DNA of 64,000 nt from Nocardioides cremeus (GTDB lineage: Bacteria; Actinomycetota; Actinomycetes; Propionibacteriales; Nocardioidaceae), in NCBI RefSeq assembly GCF_030518195.1, contig NZ_JAULSC010000013.1:1-64000 (forward strand). The letters run 5' to 3'. Positions 15,785 through 23,654 of this stretch are shown piece by piece; position 1 is the stretch's first letter, and each line of letters starts with the position of its first letter. The position numbers and the translations under genes were made by a program. The notes below the pieces were generated by a model that made no database searches, was not told where the DNA came from, and worked only from the letters and a program-made list of their open reading frames with translations.

Positions 15785-16420
15785 ATGGGCAACGAGGTCG
15801 GCGCCGAGACCCGCCAGCTGCTGATCGCGGCCGCCAGCCGCGCCTTCGCCGAGCACGGCACCGCCAACGCGTCGCTGCTCGACATCACCCGGCAGGCCGG
15901 CCAGCGCAACCGCGGCGCGGTGCACTACCACTTCGGCTCCCGCGAGGGCTTGGTCGCGGCCGTGCTCGAGCAGCACGCCTCGTTCCTGGCCGAGCGCGAG
16001 CTCGCCCTGCTGGCGCTCGCCCAGGAGCGCCCCGGCGATCTGGGCGCGGCCGTCGAGGCCGCGGCCCGGCCCACCACCGAGCTGGCCGAGGCCAGCAGCA
16101 GCGGCCGGCACTACGTGCAGATCGTGGCCGAGCTGGTCGCCGAGGAGCGCACCGACATCCACCCCGACATCCGGGGGGCGCTCGAGCGCACCGGCGGGTA
16201 CGCCGTCTTCGAGGAGATCCGCGCGCGGATACCGGCGATGCCCGAGCACCTCCTCGACGAGCGCCTCGCGCTGATGACCAGCTTCCTGCTGCGCGCCATC
16301 AGCGACCGGGCCCGCGCGATGGACCGCGAGCAGCCCGGCCGGGCGCAGCTGGCGACCGACGACTTCGTCGACAACCTGGTGCGGATGAGCGTGGCGATGC
16401 TCAGCGCGCCGCTCGACTAG
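15785..16420 (+). CDS. TetR/AcrR family transcriptional regulator
   Basis: A 211-residue regulator. The HTH is near residues 10-55 (LLIAAASRAFAEHG, SLLDITRQAGQRNRGAVHYHF, REGLVAAVL). The C-terminal domain is helical with no recognisable ligand signature. The ATG at 15785 lies directly behind the punA stop (TGAG ATG), so the two form an operon and the regulator may respond to a nucleoside or an unrelated hydrophobic ligand. No operator palindrome is obvious in the punA promoter. Confidence 0.85.
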   Translation: MGNEVGAETRQLLIAAASRAFAEHGTANASLLDITRQAGQRNRGAVHYHFGSREGLVAAVLEQHASFLAERELALLALAQERPGDLGAAVEAAARPTTELAEASSSGRHYVQIVAELVAEERTDIHPDIRGALERTGGYAVFEEIRARIPAMPEHLLDERLALMTSFLLRAISDRARAMDREQPGRAQLATDDFVDNLVRMSVAMLSAPLD

Positions 16421-16426
16421 CCCGAA

Positions 16427-16708
16427 CTAGCTCGAGTAGCGGTGGCTCTTGGCGGCGTGCCCGTGCTCACGGGTGCAGGTGCGCCCGCTCATGTTGCGGT
16501 GCCCGCAGAGGGCCTCGGACTGCGCTGCCGGCTCCTCTGACTGCTCGGCCTTCGCCGGCTTCGCCTTGCTTGCGGGGGTCGTGGTGGGTGGAGCCACCGG
16601 GGGCCGGGTGCGCGCCTGGGGCGCCTTGGCGCCGGCCTTCTGGCTCGTCTTCTGGGCGGCCTCGTACTTGGCCTCGCGCATCGCCCGCAGGGCGTCCATC
16701 TTGCTCAT
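16427..16708 (-). CDS. small protein with a C-terminal Cys/His motif
   Basis: A 93-residue protein. The N-terminus is a basic helix (MSKMDALRAMREAKYEAAQK), the middle is Ala/Pro/Lys-rich and likely disordered, and the end carries LCGHRNMSGRTCTREHGH, two Cys and several His that could bind a metal. The ATG at 16708 has a good ribosome binding site (GAGGGG) and a TAGGAT -10 just upstream. I know no function. It is convergent with the TetR gene (6 bp gap) and divergent from the mutase. Confidence 0.6.
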   Translation of the reverse strand: MSKMDALRAMREAKYEAAQKTSQKAGAKAPQARTRPPVAPPTTTPASKAKPAKAEQSEEPAAQSEALCGHRNMSGRTCTREHGHAAKSHRYSS

Positions 16709-16778
16709 CGTCGCTTCACCCCTCGATCCTAGGCGGGCCCACCGACACCTCCCCCGGGCAGGACCCCTCACCAGGGAC

Positions 16779-16784
16779 TAGCGT
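16779..16784 (+). promoter_or_regulatory. -10 box for leaderless phosphomutase gene
   Basis: TAGCGT ends six bases before the ATG at 16791. Confidence 0.55.
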
Positions 16785-16790
16785 GCGGGC

Positions 16791-18461
16791 ATGACCTCGC
16801 CGACCTCCTCGACCGAGCTGCTCGACCGCGCCCGCGCCTGGGCCGACGCCGACCCCGACCCCGCGACCCGCGACGAGCTCGAGCAGCTCGTCGCCGCGGC
16901 CGAGTCGGGCGACGAGGCCGCGTCGGCCGACCTGGCCGACCGCTTCGACGGCACCCTGGAGTTCGGCACTGCCGGGCTGCGCGGCGCGATGGGGGCGGGG
17001 CCCAACCGGATGAACCGCGTCGTCGTCTCGCGCGCCGCGGCCGGCCTGGCGGCGTACCTGGTGGCCGAGGCCGAGGGTGGCCACGCCGGTCGGGGCGCGG
17101 TGGTCATCGGCTACGACGCCCGCCACCTCTCCGAGCAGTTCGCCCGCGACAGCGCCGAGATCATCAACGGCGCCGGCCTCGACGTGTGGCTGCTGCCGCG
17201 CCCGCTGCCCACGCCCGTGCTGGCCTACGCGATCCGCGAGCTCGGCTGCGTGGCCGGCGTGATGGTCACCGCCAGCCACAACCCGCCGCAGGACAACGGC
17301 TACAAGGTCTACCTCGGCGACGGCAGCCAGATCGTGCCGCCCGCCGACGCCGAGATCGCCGAGCGGATCGCCGCGGTCGGCGAGCTGTCGTCGGTGCCGC
17401 GCGCCGACGGCGCCCGGGTGCTCGACGAGAACATCCTCGACTCCTACCTCGACACCGTCGCGGCGCTGGCCGGCGACGGCCCCCGCGACCTCGACGTCGT
17501 CTACACGCCGCTGCACGGCGTCGGCGGCAGCACCGTGACCCAGGTGCTCGAGACCGCCGGCTTCGCGGCCCCCCGGGTCGTGGAGCAGCAGGAGCAGCCC
17601 GACGCCGACTTCCCCACCGTGCCCTTCCCGAACCCCGAGGAGGACGGCGCGATGGACCTGGCTCTCGACCTGGCCGAGCGCAGCGGCGCCGACCTCGTCG
17701 TGGCCAACGACCCCGACGCCGACCGCTGCGCCGCGGCCGTGCCGACGCCGACCGGCTGGCGGATGCTGCGCGGCGACGAGGTCGGCGCGCTGCTGGCCTC
17801 CCACCTGGTGCGCCGCGGGGTCACCGGCACCCTGGCCACGAGCATCGTGTCGTCGAGCCTGCTCGGCAAGATCGCCGCCGCCGCCGGGCTGCCGTACGCC
17901 GAGACGCTCACCGGCTTCAAGTGGATCGGCCGCGTCGAGGGGCTCTCCTTCGGCTACGAGGAGGCGCTGGGCTACTGCTGCGACCCCGAGCACGTGCGCG
18001 ACAAGGACGGCGTCTCGGCGCTGCTGCTGCTCTGCGAGATGGCCGCCGACGCGAAGGCCCAGGGGCGCACCTTGCTCGACCTGCTCGACGACCTGGCCAC
18101 CGAGCACGGCCTGCACGCCACCGACCAGGTCAGCGTGCGCGTCGACGACCTCGCCCTCATCACCGACGCCATGGCCCGGCTGCGCGAGCAGCCGCCCACC
18201 GAGCTCGGCGGGCTGGCCGTCGAGGGCGTCGACGACCTCGCCGAGGGCTCCGGCGACCTGCCCCCGACCGAGGGGCTGCGCTACCGCCTCGCCGACGGCG
18301 CCCGCGTCGTGGTGCGCCCCAGCGGCACCGAGCCCAAGCTCAAGGCCTACCTCGAGGTCGTGGTGCCGGTGCGCGACGAGCCGGTCGAGGCCGCCCGGAT
18401 CTCCGCGGCCACCCGCCTCGACGCGCTCGGCGGCGACGTGCGGGCCGCGCTCGGTCTGTAG
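16791..18461 (+). CDS. phospho-sugar mutase (phosphoglucomutase/phosphomannomutase family, PmmB-like)
   Basis: A 556-residue alpha-D-phosphohexomutase. It has GTAGLRGAMGAGPNRMN (sugar binding), the phosphoserine loop VMVTASHNPPQDNGYKVY, the metal loop NDPDADRCAAAV and the C-terminal phosphate-binding RPSGTEPKLKAY. The length fits the long class that includes M. tuberculosis PmmB (Rv3308) and phosphopentomutase-like enzymes. Adjacent punA and deoC make (deoxy)ribose-1-phosphate to 5-phosphate conversion a reasonable in vivo role; that is inference, since glucose or mannose phosphates are the classical substrates. The leaderless ATG is at 16791. Confidence 0.88.
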   Translation: MTSPTSSTELLDRARAWADADPDPATRDELEQLVAAAESGDEAASADLADRFDGTLEFGTAGLRGAMGAGPNRMNRVVVSRAAAGLAAYLVAEAEGGHAGRGAVVIGYDARHLSEQFARDSAEIINGAGLDVWLLPRPLPTPVLAYAIRELGCVAGVMVTASHNPPQDNGYKVYLGDGSQIVPPADAEIAERIAAVGELSSVPRADGARVLDENILDSYLDTVAALAGDGPRDLDVVYTPLHGVGGSTVTQVLETAGFAAPRVVEQQEQPDADFPTVPFPNPEEDGAMDLALDLAERSGADLVVANDPDADRCAAAVPTPTGWRMLRGDEVGALLASHLVRRGVTGTLATSIVSSSLLGKIAAAAGLPYAETLTGFKWIGRVEGLSFGYEEALGYCCDPEHVRDKDGVSALLLLCEMAADAKAQGRTLLDLLDDLATEHGLHATDQVSVRVDDLALITDAMARLREQPPTELGGLAVEGVDDLAEGSGDLPPTEGLRYRLADGARVVVRPSGTEPKLKAYLEVVVPVRDEPVEAARISAATRLDALGGDVRAALGL

Positions 18462-18478
18462 CCCGGGGTCAGCCGGGG

Positions 18479-19105
18479 TCAGCCCAGGAGCAGGCTGAGC
18501 ACCGCGACCAGCCCGGCGCCGACCACGAGGCCGAGCTGCACCAGCGCCGGGCGGCGTACGACGTCGGCGGCCAGGGCGGCCTGCTCGGGGCTGCCGATCT
18601 TGACGCGGCGCCGGCTGCGGGCCCCGGCGACCATCTCGCGCAGCCGGTCCTCGACGTAGTCGGCGTAGCTCATGCCCTCCTCGGCCACCAGGCCCTCGCC
18701 GGGCACCGGGGTCATCGCCAGCTCGCGGGTGGAGCGGGGCTTCTTCAGCGCCTGGCGGAAGGTGCGCCCCACCGCCGGCGAGACGTAGCGCTTGTCGCCG
18801 ACGCGGACGGCCAGCACCTGGCGCACCACGACCGACTCGACGGCCGCCAGCGGCAGCCGCACGGTCTCGAAGAGGTTGACCAGCTCGAGCTCGTCGTCGG
18901 TGGCGCGCACGACCGGCTTGAGCATCGAGCCGTGCACCAGCGCCCCGACGAGCACCGCCACGGCGACCCCGGTCACCCCGATGCCGGAGCCGGGGTCGAC
19001 CAGCGCGATCACGACCACCCCGGCGCAGACCAGCAGGCCGACCACCCCGAGGAAGCGACCACTGGTCGGCTTGAAGACCTCGACGTACTCCTGCGGGGCG
19101 CTCAT
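18479..19105 (-). CDS. membrane-anchored PH-like domain protein
   Basis: A 208-residue protein with two N-terminal hydrophobic helices (FLGVVGLLVCAGVVVIALV and VTGVAVAVLVGALV, about residues 17-60), a central soluble beta domain of bacterial-PH type (DDELELVNLFETVRLPLAAVESVVV), and a C-terminal hydrophobic helix (about 185-208). Such proteins are common in actinobacteria without assigned function. It begins with ATG at 19105 behind GGAGCACCACCGC. It is convergent with the mutase and divergent from deoC. No catalytic motif is visible. Confidence 0.7.
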   Translation of the reverse strand: MSAPQEYVEVFKPTSGRFLGVVGLLVCAGVVVIALVDPGSGIGVTGVAVAVLVGALVHGSMLKPVVRATDDELELVNLFETVRLPLAAVESVVVRQVLAVRVGDKRYVSPAVGRTFRQALKKPRSTRELAMTPVPGEGLVAEEGMSYADYVEDRLREMVAGARSRRRVKIGSPEQAALAADVVRRPALVQLGLVVGAGLVAVLSLLLG

Positions 19106-19174
19106 GCGGTGGTGCTCCTGTCGTGGGCCGTGGGCGTGCGATCCGACGGTTGTGGCGCCGTCGGCCGCCAACCC

Positions 19175-19180
19175 TATGCT
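19175..19180 (+). promoter_or_regulatory. -10 box for leaderless deoC
   Basis: TATGCT ends six bases before the ATG at 19187. Confidence 0.55.
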
Positions 19181-19186
19181 GGTCCA

Positions 19187-20179
19187 ATGCCCACCACGCC
19201 CACCACGGAAGCCCCGGCCGCCACCGCCGCCGGCTCCGCACCCGGCGGGGACTTCTCGGACGTCACCCGCTCCGACGCGTCCCTGCGCCGGTTCCTCCAC
19301 GGCCTGCCCGGCGTCGACCAGGTCGGCGCCGACGCGCGCGCCGCCTCGCTCGGCACCCGGTCGATCAAGACGACCGCGAAGGCGCAGGCGCTCGACCTGG
19401 CCATCCGGATGGTCGACCTGACCACGCTCGAGGGAGCCGACACCGACGGCAAGGTCCGGGCCCTGGCCTCCAAGGCCGTGCGCCCCGACCCCGCCGACCC
19501 GACCTGCCCGTCGGTCGCGGCCGTGTGTGTGTACGGCGACCTCGCGGCCACTGCGCGCCAGACCCTCGGCGACAGCGGCGTCCACGTCGCCGCCGTGGCC
19601 ACCGCGTTCCCCAGCGGCCGCGCCTCGCGCGAGATCAAGCTCGCCGACACCCGCGACGCGGTCGCGGCCGGCGCCGACGAGATCGACATGGTCATCGACC
19701 GTGGCGCGTTCCTGTCCGGTCGCTACCTCGAGGTCTTCGAGGAGATCGTGGCGGTCAAGGAGGCCTGCGGGCCCGCGCACCTCAAGGTGATCTTCGAGAC
19801 CGGTGAGCTGCAGACCTACGACAACGTCCGTCGTGCCTCGTGGCTGGCGATGATGGCCGGCGGCCACTTCATCAAGACCTCCACCGGCAAGACCCAGCCG
19901 GCAGCGACCCTGCCGGTGACCATGATCATGCTCGAGGCGGTGCGCGACTGGCGCGCGGCCACCGGGCAGATGGTGGGCGTCAAGCCCGCCGGCGGCATCC
20001 GCACCGCCAAGGACGCGATCAAGTACCTGGTGACCGTCAACGAGGTCGCCGGCCCCGACTGGCTCGACCCCGACTGGTTCCGCTTCGGAGCCTCCACGCT
20101 GCTCAACGACCTGCTGATGCAGCGCACCAAGATGCGCACCGGCCGGTACTCCGGCCCCGACTACTTCACCCTGGACTGA
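19187..20179 (+). CDS. deoC: deoxyribose-phosphate aldolase
   Basis: A 330-residue class I aldolase, longer than the E. coli type because of an N-terminal extension of about 60 residues. It cleaves 2-deoxyribose-5-phosphate to glyceraldehyde-3-phosphate and acetaldehyde. Visible are DLTTLEG, AVCVYGDL, the Asp/Lys active site region EIDMVIDRGAFL and HLKVIFETGEL, and the Schiff-base lysine GHFIKTSTGK, then VGVKPAGGIRT and FRFGAST for phosphate. It is followed after 4 bp by two ALDH-family genes, which could remove the acetaldehyde. Confidence 0.95.
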   Translation: MPTTPTTEAPAATAAGSAPGGDFSDVTRSDASLRRFLHGLPGVDQVGADARAASLGTRSIKTTAKAQALDLAIRMVDLTTLEGADTDGKVRALASKAVRPDPADPTCPSVAAVCVYGDLAATARQTLGDSGVHVAAVATAFPSGRASREIKLADTRDAVAAGADEIDMVIDRGAFLSGRYLEVFEEIVAVKEACGPAHLKVIFETGELQTYDNVRRASWLAMMAGGHFIKTSTGKTQPAATLPVTMIMLEAVRDWRAATGQMVGVKPAGGIRTAKDAIKYLVTVNEVAGPDWLDPDWFRFGASTLLNDLLMQRTKMRTGRYSGPDYFTLD

Positions 20180-20183
20180 TCGC

Positions 20184-21620
20184 ATGAGCATCTTCGAGTA
20201 CGCACCCGCCCCCGAGTCCCGCGCGATCGTCGACATCAAGGGCTCCTACGGGCTCTTCGTCAACGGTGAGTTCACCGACGGCCACGGCACCCCCTTCAAG
20301 ACGGTCAACCCGGCCACCGAGGAGGTGCTCGCCGAGGTCGCCGAGGCCGACGCCTCCGACGTCGACGCCGCGGTCAAGGCCGCCCGCAAGGCCTACGACA
20401 AGGTCTGGGGCCCGATGCCCGGGCGCGAGCGCGCCAAGTACCTCTACCGGATCGCGCGCATCCTGCAGGAGCGCGCCCGCGAGATCTCGGTGCTGGAGAC
20501 GATCGACAACGGCAAGCCGATCAAGGAGTCGCGCGACGTCGACGTGCCGACCGCGGCCGCCTTCTTCTTCTACTACGCCGGCTGGGCCGACAAGCTCGAG
20601 CACTCCGGCTACGGCAGCACCCCGCTCGGCGTAGCCGGCCAGGTCATCCCCTGGAACTTCCCGCTGCTGATGCTGGCCTGGAAGATCGCCCCGGCCCTGG
20701 CCTGCGGCAACACCGTGGTGCTCAAGCCGGCCGAGACCACGCCGTTGACGGCGCTGCTCTTCGCCGAGATCTGCCAGCAGGCCGACCTGCCCCCGGGCGT
20801 GGTCAACATCATCACCGGCGCCGGCGCCACCGGCGAGACGCTGGTGGGCCACCCCGGCATCGACAAGGTCGCCTTCACCGGCTCCACCGGCGTCGGCAAG
20901 GCCATCGCGCGCACCGTCGCCGGCAGCGACAAGAAGATCACCCTCGAGCTGGGCGGCAAGGCCGCCAACATCGTCTTCGACGACGCGCCGATGGACCAGG
21001 CGATCGAGGGCATCGTCAACGGCATCTTCTTCAACCAGGGCCACGTGTGCTGCGCCGGCTCGCGGCTGCTGGTGCAGGAGTCGGTGGCCGACGAGGTGCT
21101 CGAGCGCCTCAAGCGCCGGATGTCGACGCTGCGCCTGGGCGACCCGCTCGACAAGAACACCGACGTGGGCGCCATCAACTCCGCCGCCCAGCTGGCCCGC
21201 ATCCACGAGCTCTCCGACGTCGGCGAGGCCGAGGGCGCCGGGCGCTGGTCGCCCGAGTGCGAGCTGCCCGCCAACGGCTTCTGGTTCCCGCCCACGGTCT
21301 TCACCGGGGTCAGCCAGGCGCACCGCATCGCGCGCGAGGAGATCTTCGGCCCCGTGCTGTCGGTGCTGACCTTCCGCACGCCCAGCGAGGCGGTCGAGAA
21401 GGCCAACAACACGCCGTACGGGCTGTCGGCCGGCATCTGGACCGACAAGGGCTCGCGCATCCTCGACATCGCCGGGCGCCTGCGCGCCGGCGTGGTCTGG
21501 GCCAACACGTTCAACAAGTTCGACCCCACCAGCCCCTTCGGTGGCTACAAGGAGTCGGGCTACGGCCGCGAGGGCGGGCGCCACGGCCTCGCCGCCTACC
21601 TGAAGGGAGCCGACGCGTGA
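20184..21620 (+). CDS. aldehyde dehydrogenase
   Basis: A 478-residue NAD(P)-dependent ALDH. The cofactor segment is VIPWNFPLLMLAWKIAPALACGN, followed by KPAETTPLTAL, FTGSTGVGKAI, the general-base ELGGKAANIVF and the nucleophile Cys in NQGHVCCAGSR; EEIFGPVLSV and FGGYKESGYGREGG complete it. It lies 4 bp after deoC and overlaps the next gene by 4 bp. Oxidation of the acetaldehyde released by DeoC is the natural reading of the context, but the substrate is not proved by sequence. Confidence 0.92.
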   Translation: MSIFEYAPAPESRAIVDIKGSYGLFVNGEFTDGHGTPFKTVNPATEEVLAEVAEADASDVDAAVKAARKAYDKVWGPMPGRERAKYLYRIARILQERAREISVLETIDNGKPIKESRDVDVPTAAAFFFYYAGWADKLEHSGYGSTPLGVAGQVIPWNFPLLMLAWKIAPALACGNTVVLKPAETTPLTALLFAEICQQADLPPGVVNIITGAGATGETLVGHPGIDKVAFTGSTGVGKAIARTVAGSDKKITLELGGKAANIVFDDAPMDQAIEGIVNGIFFNQGHVCCAGSRLLVQESVADEVLERLKRRMSTLRLGDPLDKNTDVGAINSAAQLARIHELSDVGEAEGAGRWSPECELPANGFWFPPTVFTGVSQAHRIAREEIFGPVLSVLTFRTPSEAVEKANNTPYGLSAGIWTDKGSRILDIAGRLRAGVVWANTFNKFDPTSPFGGYKESGYGREGGRHGLAAYLKGADA

Positions 21621-22489
21621 GCACCCGCATCGACGTCCGCAAGACCTACAAGCTCTTCATCGGCGGGGCCTTCCCCCGCTCGGAGTCGGGCTACTCCTAC
21701 GTCGTCAACGACCACAAGGGGGCCTTCGTGGCCAACGCCGCGCTCGCCTCGCGCAAGGACGCCCGCGACGCCGTCGGCGCCGCCCGCAAGGCCCAGTCCG
21801 GCTGGGCCGGGCGCACCGCCTACAACCGGGCGCAGATCCTCTACCGCGTCGCCGAGGTGATGGAGGACCGCCGCTGGCAGTTCGTGCAGGCCGTCCAGCA
21901 GTCCGAGGGCCTCTCGGGCAGCAAGGCCGAGCGCGTCGTCGACGAGGCCGTCGACCGCTGGGTCTGGTACGCCGGGTGGGCCGACAAGCTCGCCCAGGTG
22001 GTCGGCAACGCCAACCCCGTGGCGGGGCCGTTCTTCAACCTCTCCACCCCCGAGCCGACCGGCGTCGTGGCGGTGCTCGCCCCCGAGCGCTCCTCGCTGC
22101 TGGGTCTGGTCTCGGTGCTGGCCCCGGTGATCGTCAGCGGCAACACCGCCGTGCTGGTCTCCTCCTACTCGCGCCCGCTGCCGGCGGTGAACCTCGCCGA
22201 GGTGCTCGCCACCAGCGACGTGCCCGGGGGCGTGGTCAACATCCTGACCGGCAAGGCGGCCACCGTGGCGCCGTGGCTGGCCGCCCACATGGACGTCAAC
22301 GCCATCGACCTGACCGGTGTCGCGGGCGATGCCGCCCTGGCCACCGACCTCGAGGTCGCGGCCGCCGACAACCTCAAGCGGGTGCGCCGAGCGCCCGCCG
22401 CCGAGCCCGACTGGAGCGCCGAGCCCGGCCTCGAGCCGATGACGGCGTTCCTGGAGACCAAGACGGTCTGGCACCCCATGGGGGTGTGA
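21617..22489 (+). CDS. catalytically incomplete aldehyde dehydrogenase-family protein
   Basis: A 290-residue protein matching only the N-terminal cofactor-binding half of ALDHs: KLFIGGAFPRSESG, WAGRTAYNRAQILYRVAE, PTGVVAVLAPERSSLLGLVSVLAPVIVSGN and VPGGVVNILTG are aligned with the gene upstream. The Glu-Leu-Gly-Gly general base and the GQxC nucleophile region are missing, and the tail is unrelated. GTG at 21617 overlaps the upstream stop (GTGA). The intact reading frame and tight coupling argue for a maintained partner or regulator subunit rather than decay. Confidence 0.8.
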   Translation: MSTRIDVRKTYKLFIGGAFPRSESGYSYVVNDHKGAFVANAALASRKDARDAVGAARKAQSGWAGRTAYNRAQILYRVAEVMEDRRWQFVQAVQQSEGLSGSKAERVVDEAVDRWVWYAGWADKLAQVVGNANPVAGPFFNLSTPEPTGVVAVLAPERSSLLGLVSVLAPVIVSGNTAVLVSSYSRPLPAVNLAEVLATSDVPGGVVNILTGKAATVAPWLAAHMDVNAIDLTGVAGDAALATDLEVAAADNLKRVRRAPAAEPDWSAEPGLEPMTAFLETKTVWHPMGV

Positions 22490-23100
22490 GCGCCCTGCTC
22501 GCCCGGGTCATCGTCCTGGCCGGCCCCTCGGGGTCGGGCAAGTCCCGGCTCGCCGAACGACTCGGCCTGCCGGTGCTGCGCCTCGACGACTTCTACAAGG
22601 ACGGCGACGACCCGTCGCTGCCCCGCATCACCGAGGGTCCCAACGCCGGGATCGTCGACTGGGACCACCCCGACTCGTGGCTCCCGGACGACGCCCTGGC
22701 GACCATGCGCGAGCTGTGCGAGACCGGTCGCGCCGAGGTGCCGATCTACGAGATCGCGCGCAACGGCCGCACCGGGTGGCGCCCGGTCGACCTGGGCGGG
22801 GCGCCGCTCTTCGTGGCCGAGGGCATCTTCGCCCCCGACGTGGTGGAGCCGGCGCGGGTCGCCGGCCTGCTCGCGGCGGCGTACTGCATCAGGCGCAGCA
22901 CGGCGCGCACGTTCTGGCTGCGGCTGACCCGCGACCTGCGCGAGCGGCGCAAGCCGCCGCTGGTGCTGGTGCGCCGCGGGCTGGCGCTGGCCAGGGCCCA
23001 GCGCGGCGTGGTCGCCGACGCGGTCGCGAAGGGCTGCGAGCCGGTCGCGCCCGCCGAGGCGCTCGAGCGGGTCGCGGCGCTGCGGCCGGGCCGTGTCTGA
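22486..23100 (+). CDS. uridine kinase-like P-loop nucleoside kinase
   Basis: A 204-residue kinase. The Walker A loop GPSGSGKS lies at residues 12-19 and is followed by the uridine-kinase-like LRLDDFYKDGDDP (substrate/Asp motif), DWDHPDSW and EIARNGRTGWRPV. Phosphorylation of a nucleoside fits both family and neighbourhood. GTG at 22486 overlaps the preceding stop by four bases, and its own end overlaps the next gene by eight bases, so it belongs to the deoC operon. The exact substrate is not determined. Confidence 0.8.
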   Translation: MSALLARVIVLAGPSGSGKSRLAERLGLPVLRLDDFYKDGDDPSLPRITEGPNAGIVDWDHPDSWLPDDALATMRELCETGRAEVPIYEIARNGRTGWRPVDLGGAPLFVAEGIFAPDVVEPARVAGLLAAAYCIRRSTARTFWLRLTRDLRERRKPPLVLVRRGLALARAQRGVVADAVAKGCEPVAPAEALERVAALRPGRV

Positions 23101-23644
23101 CCCCCGCTGGCCGCACCGCCAGCCCGACCAGCGTTCCTGCGGGGCCGCCTGCCTGGTCGTGGCGGCCATGAGCACCGACGCGTCGTACGACGCCCGGCTG
23201 CGCGCCGACCCCGGCCTCTGGCCCGGCGAGGTGCTGCGCACGCACCGCGAGGTGACCGGGCTGCGGGACGCCGGCCGGCTGGCGGTGCCGTGGCCGCGGC
23301 TGCTGGGCACTCCCCCGTGGTCGGTCTCGCGACGGCTGGGGCACCGCCCCGGTGCGCGGTGGCGCACCCGACTGCTGCGCCTGAGTGATCGGGGCGAATC
23401 GTTCGACGCGTTGCTGGTGCTGGCACGCGAGGGCGTGCCGCTGCCGCTCTACGTCGGCTCGCGGCTGCTGCCGCGGCACGTGGTGCTGGTGGTCGGCGCC
23501 GGCGGCGAGGGCCTGCTGGTGTGGGACCCGGCCCGCGGCGCGACGCTGCGGGTGACCCGGGAGTCGTTCGAGACCGGGCGGCTTCCGTTCGGGCGCTGGC
23601 GCACGCCGTGGTTCGTGGTCGTCCCGCGCCGGCTCGCCGGCTGA
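23093..23644 (+). CDS. C39-like (papain-fold) cysteine peptidase family protein
   Basis: A 183-residue protein with the sequence layout of C39-like peptidases: an oxyanion Gln and nucleophile Cys near the N-terminus (QPDQRSCGAACLVVAAM, Cys16), a His strand (LPRHVVLVVG) and an Asp motif (LLVWDPARG) about 30 residues from each other in the second half. No signal peptide or transporter domain is attached, so it would be cytosolic. GTG at 23093 overlaps the kinase by eight bases. The target is unknown; family assignment is by motif only. Confidence 0.55.
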   Translation: MSDPRWPHRQPDQRSCGAACLVVAAMSTDASYDARLRADPGLWPGEVLRTHREVTGLRDAGRLAVPWPRLLGTPPWSVSRRLGHRPGARWRTRLLRLSDRGESFDALLVLAREGVPLPLYVGSRLLPRHVVLVVGAGGEGLLVWDPARGATLRVTRESFETGRLPFGRWRTPWFVVVPRRLAG

Positions 23645-23654
23645 GGCGTCCCGT

